Shown here: piece by piece, positions 18,063-26,761 of the stretch
How positions within the stretch are numbered: the first letter of the stretch is position 1
Layout of the letters: every line of letters starts with the position of its first letter
NCBI GenBank assembly: GCA_019752925.1
Contig: JAIELP010000004.1
Location: 1 to 64,000, forward strand
DNA length: 64,000 bases
Reading direction: 5' to 3'
Source of the DNA: a bacterium
GTDB taxonomy: Bacteria; Bdellovibrionota; Bdellovibrionia; Bdellovibrionales; Bdellovibrionaceae
Made by a program: the position numbers and the translations under genes
Notes under the pieces: model-generated
Told to the model about the DNA's origin: nothing
Databases searched by the model: none
What the model saw: the letters and a program-made list of their open reading frames with translations, nothing else

Positions 18063-18539
18063 ATGAGTACTAGAGTTATTGCTTTTAATTACGTTTTAAA
18101 AAATTCACATGGCGATTTACTGGATGCATCTGAGCCAAATCAGCCCATGCCTTTTCTTGAGGGCAAACAGCAGATTATTCCGGCTTTAGAGGCGGTTATT
18201 TCAAAAATGAACGAAGGTGATAAGCAAAAAGTAACTCTGGCTGCAAAAGACGCTTATGGTGAATTTCGCCAAGATATGATTATGGAAGTTCCTAAAGAAG
18301 AGCTGGCTCATATCAAACTTGATATCGGCGCTCATTTACAGCTTCAGTTAGACCAACAGGTTAAAATTGTTAAAGTAAGTAAAATTGGCGACACTCACGT
18401 AACTTTAGATGGCAACCATCCTTTAGCTGGCGTGGATTTGGTGTTCGACATTGAAGTTATGCTTATTAGACAGGCTACAGCAGAAGAATTACAGCATGGA
18501 CATGCTCATGGTTTACATGGTCATGCACACCACCACTAA
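18063..18539 (+). CDS. slyD: SlyD-type FKBP peptidyl-prolyl isomerase
   Basis: 158 residues, AAAGGA upstream. The FKBP core (VIAFNYVLKNSHGDLLDAS at the start, ending VDLVFDIEVMLI) is interrupted by an insert-in-flap domain (~70-120; AKDAYGEFRQDMIMEVPKEE), as in SlyD. The C-terminal tail HGHAHGLHGHAHHH holds eight His for Ni/Zn binding. SlyD catalyses cis-trans prolyl isomerisation, acts as a chaperone, and supplies nickel to hydrogenase in enterobacteria; no hydrogenase genes are in this window. Cytosolic. Confidence 0.92.
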   Translation: MSTRVIAFNYVLKNSHGDLLDASEPNQPMPFLEGKQQIIPALEAVISKMNEGDKQKVTLAAKDAYGEFRQDMIMEVPKEELAHIKLDIGAHLQLQLDQQVKIVKVSKIGDTHVTLDGNHPLAGVDLVFDIEVMLIRQATAEELQHGHAHGLHGHAHHH

Positions 18540-18716
18540 AGCCCTTTTGCGACCCGCCAAGCTCTTGATCTTTGGCTAGCTTTATCATAGAAATCTTGTC
18601 TGATGCTTAGGCTCATTTTAGCCTATAAGTCAGATCCCGTCTTTGTGTAAGTCAGTGCGTTTATGTCTTTCTTGCTCCCGGGGTTATTAACTAAATAAAG
18701 CCTTCGGAGGAACGAA

Positions 18717-19127
18717 ATGGCAAAAAAATTATACGTAGGGAATTTAGCATTCTCAGTAACTGATGACGAATTAATGCAAGCATTCGCAGCTTTCGGTAAC
18801 ATCGCTTCTGCGCGCGTTGTTATGGATCGCATGACTGGTCGTAGCAAAGGTTTCGGCTTCGTAGAGATCGAAGACGACGCACAGGCTGATGAAGCAGTGA
18901 ACAAAATGAATGGTCAAACTATCGGTGGTCGTCCAGTACGTGTTTCTGAAGCTAAACCTCAAGAAGATCGCCCACGTGGCCCACGTCGTGAAGGCGGTGG
19001 TGGTTTCGGCGGTGGCGGCGGACGCGGCGGACCTCGTCGTGAAGGCGGTGGCTTCGGTGGTGGCGGACGCGGCGGTGGCGGCGGACGTGATGGCGGTGGT
19101 TACGGTGGCGGCGGAAATCGCTACTAG
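18717..19127 (+). CDS. RRM RNA-binding protein with RGG tail
   Basis: 136 residues; GGAGG eight bases before the ATG. One RRM domain (1-78) with RNP2 LYVGNL (5-10) and RNP1 KGFGFVEI (44-51), then a Gly/Arg-rich tail (~85-136) of RRGG and GGGFGGGG units. Bacterial members are small glycine-rich RNA-binding proteins, often cold-induced, thought to bind single-stranded RNA. The ~175-base leader after slyD contains no gene and may be a regulated 5' UTR. The codons are richer in GC than the neighbours because of the Gly tail. Confidence 0.92.
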   Translation: MAKKLYVGNLAFSVTDDELMQAFAAFGNIASARVVMDRMTGRSKGFGFVEIEDDAQADEAVNKMNGQTIGGRPVRVSEAKPQEDRPRGPRREGGGGFGGGGGRGGPRREGGGFGGGGRGGGGGRDGGGYGGGGNRY

Positions 19128-19182
19128 TTGTCTGACTGTTTACTCGATTTAAATTAAATTTCTTATTTAAGAAAAATCTATT

Positions 19183-19218
19183 AAGATCCTAAGTCTATGC
19201 TTAGGATCTTTTTTTTTA
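19183..19218 (+). terminator. Strong terminator that overlaps the next gene's start
   Basis: A perfect 11-bp stem (19183-19193 with 19200-19210, AAGATCCTAAG / CTTAGGATCTT) has a 6-base loop and is followed by a run of T. It lies 55 bases after the RRM stop. The ATG of the tesA-like gene at 19197 lies in the loop, and the T-run encodes the Phe residues of its signal peptide. Confidence 0.85.
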
Positions 19219-19799
19219 TACCGAGTTTTATTCTATTAATGAGTTCCCAGTCTTTCGCAAAAAAACTTATTTTTTTAGGAGACTCACTCACCGAAGGCTA
19301 TGGCGTGCCTCAAGAGGCAGCTTTTCCGCAGCTTATCGAACAAAAATTCAAACAGGATAAATCAGAATGGATTATTAGTGCTTCAGGCTCTAGTGGTTCT
19401 ACCAGTGCTTCTACATTGAGCCGTTTAAAATGGATTTCAAAAGACAAGCCTGATGTGGTTTTTGTTTTGATGGGTAGTAATGACGGTCTTCGCGGCTTGA
19501 AGGTTGAAGAAACTGAAAAAAATTTGTCTCAGGCTCTGGAGTGGGCTTCTGAACAAAAAATAAAAATTATTTTGGGTCAGTTGCATGTTCCACCTAATTA
19601 CGGAAAAGACTACGGAAAAAGATTTACCGAAATTTTTCCACGCTTAGCAAAAAAATATAAAGTTAAGCTGGGACCATTTTTATTAAATGATGTGGCGGGA
19701 AAGCCTAAGCTCAATCAGGCTGACGGAATTCACCCCAACGAAAAGGGTCATGCGATTATTGCTAACAATATTTATAAGTATCTTAAGAAAGAGCTCTAG
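19197..19799 (+). CDS. tesA: TesA-like SGNH esterase/lysophospholipase, exported
   Basis: 200 residues. SGNH blocks: GDSLTEGYG (S30), SGSSGST (~63-69, the Gly block), GSNDGLRG (N95), DGIHPNEKGH (D176, H179). The first 21 residues (MLRIFFFIPSF ... SFA) form a signal peptide, placing the enzyme in the periplasm as for E. coli TesA, a thioesterase / arylesterase / lysophospholipase. This start lies in the terminator loop and has no clear ribosome site; an ATG at 19239 would remove the signal peptide. Two bases separate it from ybbA, so it heads an operon with the transporter it accompanies in other Proteobacteria. Confidence 0.88.
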   Translation: MLRIFFFIPSFILLMSSQSFAKKLIFLGDSLTEGYGVPQEAAFPQLIEQKFKQDKSEWIISASGSSGSTSASTLSRLKWISKDKPDVVFVLMGSNDGLRGLKVEETEKNLSQALEWASEQKIKIILGQLHVPPNYGKDYGKRFTEIFPRLAKKYKVKLGPFLLNDVAGKPKLNQADGIHPNEKGHAIIANNIYKYLKKEL

Positions 19800-19801
19800 T
19801 T

Positions 19802-20461
19802 ATGGGACTAAAAATTTCTAATTTAAAAAAGACATACGCACAAGGCAGTGAAAAGCTCACTATTTTAAATCAGCTCAATTTAGAAGTGAACACTTCCGAA
19901 GTTGTGGCAGTTGTAGGGGCGTCAGGCAGTGGTAAATCAACTTTTTTGAGTTTGGTTGCAGGTCTTGATTATTTTGATGAAGGCGACATTGCTATTAATA
20001 ATCAATCTATTAAGAATTTAAAACGCGAACATATCACTAAATTCCGTGCTGAAAATATCGGGTTTGTGTTTCAGCAGTTTCATTTAATTTCGCATTTAAC
20101 TGCTTTTGAAAATATAACGTTACCATTAGAAATTTTAGGCCGTCCGTACGCAGACGAAGAAATCTTGAAGGCGCTTGAAAATGTAGGACTCGCTCACAGA
20201 GCTAAGCATAAGCCCACAGAAATGAGCGGTGGTGAATGTCAGCGTTTGGCTTTAGCACGGGGTTTAATTACTAAACCTAGTCTGCTGTTGGCCGATGAGC
20301 CATCAGGAAATCTCGACAGCGAAACCGGCGTTAAAGTTATGAATTTATTTTTTGAACAGGTGCGTGCCACTAAAACAACAACTGTTTTAGTTACTCACGA
20401 TATGGAGCTGGCAAAAAAATGCGATCGCATTTTTGTTTTAAAAAACGGAAGTTTTAACTAG
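19802..20461 (+). CDS. ybbA: YbbA/LolD-family ABC ATPase
   Basis: 219 residues. Walker A GASGSGKST (39-47), Q-loop FVFQQFH, signature MSGGECQRLALARG, Walker B LLLADEP, and switch His in LVTHDM. The sequence belongs to the LolD/MacB/FtsE type of ATPases that drive MacB-like permeases. The order tesA-ybbA-ybbP identifies it as YbbA, though here all three genes are co-directional, whereas tesA is divergent in E. coli. The proposed role is to energise extraction of lipids or hydrophobic compounds from the inner membrane for TesA. Confidence 0.9.
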   Translation: MGLKISNLKKTYAQGSEKLTILNQLNLEVNTSEVVAVVGASGSGKSTFLSLVAGLDYFDEGDIAINNQSIKNLKREHITKFRAENIGFVFQQFHLISHLTAFENITLPLEILGRPYADEEILKALENVGLAHRAKHKPTEMSGGECQRLALARGLITKPSLLLADEPSGNLDSETGVKVMNLFFEQVRATKTTTVLVTHDMELAKKCDRIFVLKNGSFN

Positions 20462-20469
20462 AGCATAAA

Positions 20470-22989
20470 ATGAAAATAAAAGACCTGTTTAAACTCTCTA
20501 TACTGGAATTAACTCGCTACAAAAGTATTTCGTTATTTTTGATACTTAATTTAACCTTAGGTTTAATAGGTTTTTTCTTATTGCAGATTTTTCAGCAAAG
20601 TTTAGTACTTCAGTCGGCCGAAAGAGCACAAATTGTTTTAGGTGGTGATATTTCAATTAGCGCGCGACGCAGTTTTACTCCCGAAGAAGTTAAACAGTGG
20701 GAAGCTGAGCTAAAAATTGAAAAGTTCTCTAAATTTTACAGTATGTTCTCAATGCTTCGCACCGCTAACGATTCTAAATTAGTAAGTGTAGGGGTGTTTG
20801 ACGATAATTTTCCATTATATGGCAAGTTTAAACTTTCAGATGTTAGTTTCACCAACGATCAGCCACGTGTGTGGATAGATCCTGAAATTTTAGATATTTT
20901 GTCTTTAAAAAACGGCGATATGGTTGAAATAGGAGATCAGAAATTCTTGTATTCAGGCATAATTGAAGAAGATCCAACTCGCTTATTTAGAGGGGCTGCC
21001 TTTGCGCCTCGCGTTTTGATTCATCAAAAATATCTGGGTGTAGCTGGTTTAATGAAAGAGGGCAGTACCTTTACTGAGTACTGGAATTATAAATTAAATC
21101 CTCAATCCAATGTGGAGCTGAACAAAACTAAAATTGAAACTCTGGTAACAGATCCGGTTGTACGTGTTCAGTCAACCAAAGATAAAGCCGAAGATTCTAA
21201 CCGTATTTTAAAATACTTTGCTGATTACTTGGGACTCGTGGCGCTGGTAGCGCTGGGCCTTTGTTTTTTATGCAGCAGTTATTTGTTGCAATGGACTTTT
21301 TTAACCAAAAAGAAAACCATCGCCATTTATAAAACGCTCGGCTTAAGCGATAAAAAAATAATTTCTATTTACCTGATTCAAAATTTAATTATTTCAGTAC
21401 TGGCCTGTTTTTTAAGTGTGGTGTTAGTACAGAGCTTGCTTCCAATCGTGCAAAATCTGATCATCAATAGATTTAATTTGCCTTTGCAGCTCGTATTTGG
21501 CTTTAAAGCTTTCAGTGTTACTTCGATGATAGCGATATTTGGCCCTATTCTAATTGTGGTTCCGCAAATCATGCAAATTATTGATCTACGTCCTCTTATG
21601 CTGTTTCAAAACGTAGATACAAAAGTTAAGAAAAACATCTGGTATTATATTTGGTTGGTAGTTTCGGTAAGCTTGTTCTGGGCTTTAGCAGTTTGGCAGA
21701 GCCATTCCTATCAGGTGGCCAGTATTTTTACTGGAGCTTTAGTGGCCTTGATTATATTCTTCCAATTGATTAACAGAGCAATTTTAGTTGTGTTGGAACG
21801 ATTCAGTTCTAACTTTAATTGGCTGTTAAAATACTCGGTAAAAGGCTTAACCCGCAAGCCGGCATCAACAGGTTTGGTGTTTACGACAATGTGCTTATCA
21901 ACTCTGGTGCTCAGCCTATTACCACACGTTAAAACCTCTATTATCAGTGAGGTGCGTCCTGAAAATGCTTCATTGATGCCGCGTTTATTTTTATTTGATA
22001 TTCAGCCTGATCAGGTTAACGGAATTAAAACAGCCTCAAAGGAAATTTTAAAAAGCGAACTTGAGTTAAGTCCGATGGTGCGCTCGAGGATTTTAAAAAT
22101 TAACGATAAAAACTACGAACGTGCGGCAACTAATGACAACATGACCCGCGAAGCCGATCAAGAAGCCCGTTCACGGAACCGCGGTATAAATATCACATAT
22201 CGTAATTATCTGCAGAACTCTGAAAATATCATTGAAGGAAATTTTGAGCCTGTACACACTGATAGCGAAAGCTTGCCACAGGTTTCTCTCGAAAAGCGTT
22301 ATGCCCAACGTATGAATATTAATGTGGGCGATAAAATGACCTTTGATGTTCAAGGTGTGGAGTTGCAGGCGCAGGTTTCTTCGCTACGTCAAGTGCGTTG
22401 GACCAGCTTTCAGCCTAATTTCTTTATTTTATTTCCAGTCGGCGTTTTAGAAGAAGCACCTCAGATTTTTTTAACCTCTGTTTACAGTGATGATCTTAAA
22501 GCTACAAAAAAATTTCAGAATCGCGTATCCAACGAATTTAAAAACGTTTCTATTATCGACGTAAGCCGCACTATAGAAACTTCGCTTAAGTATGTAGATC
22601 AGATGTCGGTGGGTCTGCAATTTATGGCTTGGTTGGCGGTGCTTGTGGGTCTATTTGTGTTTGTAGTTTTGCTTAATACGCAAATCAAAGAGCGTCTGCA
22701 GGAGATGAATTTACTGCAAATTTTAGGTGCACCAAGTGAAAGTGTTTTTAAAATTGTACTAACCCAGTTTGCAATTTTAATTACCGCTTCAATCTGTTTT
22801 GGCGTTCTATTGGGACTTGCGATGGCGTGGGTTTTAATTACATTCTTCTTTGATATTAAAACCGTTTACGATCTGAATTATTTATTAATTTTAGGGTCTG
22901 TGTTGTTGCCGGTTTGTGGCTTGGCTCTTTATGTGGGGCTAGAGCCATTAAAAAAACTCAACCCAATGGATTTAATACGTCAGCAATAA
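20470..22989 (+). CDS. ybbP: YbbP-like FtsX/MacB-family ABC permease
   Basis: 839 residues, close to E. coli YbbP (~804). Layout seen: a first helix (~18-40), a large periplasmic domain (~45-245), three core helices (~255-375), further helices (~390-440), a second periplasmic domain (~490-710), and three closing helices ending in LNPMDLIRQQ. This duplicated FtsX core is the YbbP type. It starts eight bases after ybbA. With YbbA and TesA it would form a mechanotransmission-type complex acting at the inner membrane. Confidence 0.9.
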   Translation: MKIKDLFKLSILELTRYKSISLFLILNLTLGLIGFFLLQIFQQSLVLQSAERAQIVLGGDISISARRSFTPEEVKQWEAELKIEKFSKFYSMFSMLRTANDSKLVSVGVFDDNFPLYGKFKLSDVSFTNDQPRVWIDPEILDILSLKNGDMVEIGDQKFLYSGIIEEDPTRLFRGAAFAPRVLIHQKYLGVAGLMKEGSTFTEYWNYKLNPQSNVELNKTKIETLVTDPVVRVQSTKDKAEDSNRILKYFADYLGLVALVALGLCFLCSSYLLQWTFLTKKKTIAIYKTLGLSDKKIISIYLIQNLIISVLACFLSVVLVQSLLPIVQNLIINRFNLPLQLVFGFKAFSVTSMIAIFGPILIVVPQIMQIIDLRPLMLFQNVDTKVKKNIWYYIWLVVSVSLFWALAVWQSHSYQVASIFTGALVALIIFFQLINRAILVVLERFSSNFNWLLKYSVKGLTRKPASTGLVFTTMCLSTLVLSLLPHVKTSIISEVRPENASLMPRLFLFDIQPDQVNGIKTASKEILKSELELSPMVRSRILKINDKNYERAATNDNMTREADQEARSRNRGINITYRNYLQNSENIIEGNFEPVHTDSESLPQVSLEKRYAQRMNINVGDKMTFDVQGVELQAQVSSLRQVRWTSFQPNFFILFPVGVLEEAPQIFLTSVYSDDLKATKKFQNRVSNEFKNVSIIDVSRTIETSLKYVDQMSVGLQFMAWLAVLVGLFVFVVLLNTQIKERLQEMNLLQILGAPSESVFKIVLTQFAILITASICFGVLLGLAMAWVLITFFFDIKTVYDLNYLLILGSVLLPVCGLALYVGLEPLKKLNPMDLIRQQ

Positions 22990-22990
22990 A

Positions 22991-23683
22991 TTACACCTGT
23001 TTGCTGACTTTATCTAACTCCTGTTGAAAGTAATTTCTCATGCTAGGGCTTTTTTCAAGTTCTAAACATTTACTAAATGCTCTTTGTGCCAATTGAAGGT
23101 TATTCATTTTTTGGTAGATCATCCCCAAACAACCCCATGCGCGTATGTTGCCAGGAGCCAGCTTTAAGCAGCTTTCAAGATAGTAAATCGCCATTGTGGG
23201 CTGTGATTCCTGCCAGAACAAATGACTGCCTAAAATAAAAAGAGCATGAACGTTATGTGGTACTCTTCTTAGTAAAGTTTTGAGCTGCATTTCTCCAGTG
23301 TCGTGAATTCCTTTTTTAAGATTGCCTTTGACTTGCATCAGTTCGATGTAATCCAGAACTTCCTGATTTTTTGGATCAATTAAATGCGCCTCAGCCAATA
23401 GGCCATTTACTTGCGATGTAGGAGCTTCGATATCAATAAGAATTTTTACGTAAGTCAGTAAAAAATTAATATCTTTTTTATACTTTTCTTCTGAGGTGTA
23501 CATTTTTCGGGCCACAACCAGTGCCATTTCTGTGCTACCTGATTCACAAAGTTCCAATAGTGAAGACGTTTGTTGGGCATTTTTAGATTGCTCAGTCGTC
23601 ATAACAGTTTTACAGAAAGGGCAAACGCCAACATAGGGACCGCTCAGAGCACCACAACCTGGACAGGCAATATCAAAACTCAT
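22991..23683 (-). CDS. Zinc-ribbon plus TPR protein
   Basis: 230 residues. An N-terminal zinc ribbon (CPGCG at ~8-12, CPFCK at ~21-25) is followed by helical repeats; the clearest TPR units are near 145-215 (HALFILGSHLFWQ, AIYYLESCLKLAPGN, AWGCLGMIYQKM, AQRAFSKCLELE). Its ATG directly follows the TAA of the SPFH gene (TAAATG), so expression is coupled and the two proteins may interact. Cytosolic; it probably acts as a scaffold. One base separates it from the convergent ybbP stop. Confidence 0.8.
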   Translation of the reverse strand: MSFDIACPGCGALSGPYVGVCPFCKTVMTTEQSKNAQQTSSLLELCESGSTEMALVVARKMYTSEEKYKKDINFLLTYVKILIDIEAPTSQVNGLLAEAHLIDPKNQEVLDYIELMQVKGNLKKGIHDTGEMQLKTLLRRVPHNVHALFILGSHLFWQESQPTMAIYYLESCLKLAPGNIRAWGCLGMIYQKMNNLQLAQRAFSKCLELEKSPSMRNYFQQELDKVSKQV

Positions 23684-24646
23684 TTAAACCTTCTTCCCGC
23701 ATGAAGAGCAGAATCGGGCGTTCGCTAAAACTCCTGAACCACAGTTAGAGCAAAATTGTGACGAATGCGAAACATCAATAGCGGCTTTTTCTTTTTCGTG
23801 ATAGTCGGCACCCATAATGCCTTTGCCTAACATCAGACCCATCATCATATGCATTGGGTTATTGGCGTCGGCTTCGGAGCCGCTTTGTCCAAGACTATTG
23901 GCCGCTTTATAAAGAAGATATTCTTTTTGCGATCCGATGATCTGAATGGCATTTTTAGCTTCCATTGCTTCTAAAATTTCTTTTGAGGGTAATGCTGAAA
24001 GCAATTGAATTTTAGAAATAGAAACGCCGTAAGAAGCGATTTCATTTTTAACCAGTTGTTCAAGCTTTTGCGAAATCTGATTATAAGACTGAGAAAGATT
24101 TTCAAGGCTCGAAACTTCTGATAAAGCCTGAGGAAGTAATTCAATGATTTGACCTTGTATAGTTTCTTCAAGTTCAGTGATACTGAAGGAAGAACGACTT
24201 CCCATAAGCTCTGTAAAAAACTGTGTAGGTTCATCTATGCAGATATTAAAGTTTCCGAAACTGCGAATTGGAATTGTGGCATTTAAGCCATTGATTTTAA
24301 CAAGCACAGGCTGCGGGGTTCCCCAGCGACGCGCAATAAACTGTTGTTTTGAAACAAAAATAAGCTCGCAACGTAAAGGGTTTTTAAAACCAAATTGCCA
24401 GTTAGCCAAACTTGTTAATAAGGGTAAGTTGTCAGTCTGAATAGTGTGGGTGCCTGAATGTAAAACATCGGCCACTTGGCCTTTATAAATAAATATTGCG
24501 GTTTGGCTGGGTTTAACCACCACAACAGTGCCTGTATACAAATCGACAGTGCCGCTGGCTGGAACCTTGGCAGCAAGTAAAGTTCCGGAAAGATCCTCAA
24601 ACTCATATATACCTTTAAAAAAAGCAGATTGATTTGTGTCTGACAT
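23684..24646 (-). CDS. SPFH/band-7 domain protein with C-terminal zinc ribbon
   Basis: 320 residues. The central part (~45-240) matches SPFH proteins of the YdjI / virion-core-like class, and a C-terminal zinc ribbon CSNCG ... CSSCG lies at ~297-316. No transmembrane helix is visible, so membrane association would be peripheral, as for B. subtilis YdjI, which helps recruit PspA-type proteins. A Met-rich stretch (NPMHMMMGLMLGKG, ~263-276) precedes the zinc ribbon. First gene of a two-gene operon with the zinc-ribbon/TPR gene. Confidence 0.85.
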   Translation of the reverse strand: MSDTNQSAFFKGIYEFEDLSGTLLAAKVPASGTVDLYTGTVVVVKPSQTAIFIYKGQVADVLHSGTHTIQTDNLPLLTSLANWQFGFKNPLRCELIFVSKQQFIARRWGTPQPVLVKINGLNATIPIRSFGNFNICIDEPTQFFTELMGSRSSFSITELEETIQGQIIELLPQALSEVSSLENLSQSYNQISQKLEQLVKNEIASYGVSISKIQLLSALPSKEILEAMEAKNAIQIIGSQKEYLLYKAANSLGQSGSEADANNPMHMMMGLMLGKGIMGADYHEKEKAAIDVSHSSQFCSNCGSGVLANARFCSSCGKKV

Positions 24647-24748
24647 GGTTTCTCCTGACGTAGTCCTTATCGGAAGAAACTGAAATTAGTTAACCCTCAT
24701 AAGGTACAGAGCTGGACATAAGCTCAGAGATTGTCTAAGTTAGGCCTT

Positions 24749-25765
24749 ATGTTAAGCCTTGAGCAGCAAATTGTTAAAGCTACGCGTTTATTACAGCAAA
24801 ACGAGGTGGTTGCCATGCCGACCGAAACCGTTTATGGCTTGGCTGCGCGTATTGATTCTGAAGAGGCTGTAAAGAAGATTTTTTCAGTTAAACAGAGACC
24901 TTTTTTTGATCCACTTATTGTGCATGTGGCTTCTCTTGATCAGGCTCAATCCTGTGCGAGTGAGTGGAATGATTTAACACAAAGTTTAGCGCAAAAATTC
25001 TGGCCGGGTCCCTTAACTCTAGTTTTGCCTAAATCCGAAAAAATTTCAGATTTAATTACTTCTGGATTAACCAGTGTTGGCCTTCGATGGCCTCAACATC
25101 CAGTTGCACTGCAGTTAATAAATTCTGTCGGTATTCCTTTAGCTGCGCCGAGTGCAAATAAATTCGGAAAAACCAGTCCGACGAAGGCTCAACATGTTCG
25201 TGAAGAATTCGGCGATTCAGTTTTTGTAGTTGAAGGTGATTCAAGCCAGATCGGAATTGAATCCACAGTTCTTTCTGTTAAAAAACAAGAAGGTATTTAC
25301 CAATTGGCAATTCTGCGTAAAGGTGCAGTGCTAAAGTCGCAGATCGATAGCTTTTTAAAATCAACGGGCTTTGCTTATAAGTGGCTCGAAATTATCGATA
25401 AAAAAGAATCACCGGGCCATATGAAACATCATTATATGCCGAGTATTCCTTTTGTAATATGCCGTAATCCGCATATGAAACTTTCAGAGCTTAGTGCAGA
25501 ACTCAATAAGAAGCTTATCGAGCTGCCCGATGAGGTTGAAGGTGTTAAAATAGTTAAACCTAAGTCTGAAATTAAAAAAATTGAATTTCTTAAACTATCA
25601 ACCGATCCCGTACAAGCTGCGCGCGAGCTTTATTCACAATTAAGAGCCGCAAGTTTGAGAAAGCCCGATGCCCTTTGTTTTATTCAAACTCCCCAGTTAA
25701 ATGGCGAAATGTGGGACAGTATCTTTGATAGGCTTTACAAAGCGGCCTCTTTGATTTTAGACTAG
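24749..25765 (+). CDS. tsaC: Sua5/YrdC threonylcarbamoyl-AMP synthase
   Basis: 338 residues from the ATG at 24749 (TTAGG just upstream); the frame reaches a TTG at 24731. The YrdC domain is complete: MPTETVYGLAA, KQRPFFDPLIVHV, FWPGPLTLVL, GLRWPQHPVA, PLAAPSANKFGKTSPT and GIESTVLS. A linker SPGHMKHHYMP then leads to a C-terminal Sua5 domain, so this is the long Sua5 type rather than short TsaC. It makes threonylcarbamoyl-AMP from Thr, bicarbonate and ATP for tRNA t6A37. Four bases separate it from the acyltransferase gene. Confidence 0.93.
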   Translation: MLSLEQQIVKATRLLQQNEVVAMPTETVYGLAARIDSEEAVKKIFSVKQRPFFDPLIVHVASLDQAQSCASEWNDLTQSLAQKFWPGPLTLVLPKSEKISDLITSGLTSVGLRWPQHPVALQLINSVGIPLAAPSANKFGKTSPTKAQHVREEFGDSVFVVEGDSSQIGIESTVLSVKKQEGIYQLAILRKGAVLKSQIDSFLKSTGFAYKWLEIIDKKESPGHMKHHYMPSIPFVICRNPHMKLSELSAELNKKLIELPDEVEGVKIVKPKSEIKKIEFLKLSTDPVQAARELYSQLRAASLRKPDALCFIQTPQLNGEMWDSIFDRLYKAASLILD

Positions 25766-25769
25766 ATGC

Positions 25770-26615
25770 ATGTATTCAATATATTCTAATATTCGTGCCG
25801 CTCTCAGATTTTTAATGTTTATTGCCGTTATCTTGCTTTACTTTGTGTTGGCAATATTCAAATACATAAGTACTTCTGATCCTATTGAGCGCCGTAAAAA
25901 ATTAACTAAAAACGGCAGTTTTGTAGCCAACTTAATCATGAAAGCTTTCAATATTGAGCTGATCTGCAAAGAAAACATTCCTGAAGAGGAAGCTTCGTTG
26001 ATATTAGGTAATCACGTTGGTTTTATCGATATCGTTTGTTTGGTTTCTTTGAGAAACGGCGTATTCATTACATCGCTTGAAATGAAAAACACGCCGGTTC
26101 TGGGGCAAATAGCCGATTTAGGCGGTTGTGCTTATGTGAATCGTCAAAATCGTTTAGGTATTCAGGATGAACTTAAAGGAATGGTTGATGTGCTGAAGCA
26201 AGGTTTCCGGGTTGTGCTTTACCCAGAGTCTGTTGCTTCAAATGGTGAGCAGGTGCTTCCATTTAAAAAAACGTTAATTATGTCGGCGGGTCTCGCGGGC
26301 AAACCAATACGTCCATTTGTATTTAACTTTCGTAAAGTTAACGGTCAGCCGGTTAAATACGAAGATCGTGACTCTGTTTGTTGGTATGGCGATCAAACAT
26401 TTTTACCTGCTATCTGGAGATCGCTAAAGCTCGATTCAGTCACTTGTGAAATAGAATTTTTGCCATTAATATTTCCAAAACCAGATGAGGATCGCACTCA
26501 GCTATCACTTAGATTGCACGCTATAGTGAATGACAAATATGTTCCATTTACTCCAGACATGAATATACAAGTGAACACTTCGCCAACAAATAACAATCCG
26601 GTGTCGGCGTACTAA
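25770..26615 (+). CDS. PlsC-like 1-acylglycerol-3-phosphate acyltransferase
   Basis: 281 residues with one N-terminal membrane helix (~15-35). Acyltransferase motifs: NHVGFID (HX4D, ~84-90), a GCAYVNRQ segment, and YPESVASNGEQVLPFKK (~150-166). PlsC-like enzymes transfer an acyl chain to lyso-lipids at the inner membrane; lyso-ornithine-lipid acyltransferases (OlsA) belong to the same family. Because an OlsB-like gene lies ~11 kb away, an OlsA role is possible but unproven. Confidence 0.85.
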   Translation: MYSIYSNIRAALRFLMFIAVILLYFVLAIFKYISTSDPIERRKKLTKNGSFVANLIMKAFNIELICKENIPEEEASLILGNHVGFIDIVCLVSLRNGVFITSLEMKNTPVLGQIADLGGCAYVNRQNRLGIQDELKGMVDVLKQGFRVVLYPESVASNGEQVLPFKKTLIMSAGLAGKPIRPFVFNFRKVNGQPVKYEDRDSVCWYGDQTFLPAIWRSLKLDSVTCEIEFLPLIFPKPDEDRTQLSLRLHAIVNDKYVPFTPDMNIQVNTSPTNNNPVSAY

Positions 26616-26714
26616 AAGCCATACAGTTTTATTAATTTTTTTTTAATGTATTGTGGTTACTGCAATGCAAAAAATTATTTGAACTAAACATCACTTAATT
26701 TGTAAGGTAGCCTC

Positions 26715-26720
26715 TATAAT
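26715..26720 (+). promoter_or_regulatory. -10-like TATAAT upstream of permease-fusion gene
   Basis: A perfect TATAAT lies 42 bases before the start codon; the -35 region at the right spacing is poor. The gene's ribosome site AAGGTGGAG at 26751-26759 is strong. Confidence 0.4.
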
Positions 26721-26761
26721 TACTGTTAAATGAGTTTTTAAAATTAAAACAAGGTGGAGCT

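Noticed and set aside
18910-19152. 80-codon frame in another phase over the RGG tail
   Set aside because: Shadow of repeated GGC/GGT glycine codons in the RRM gene.
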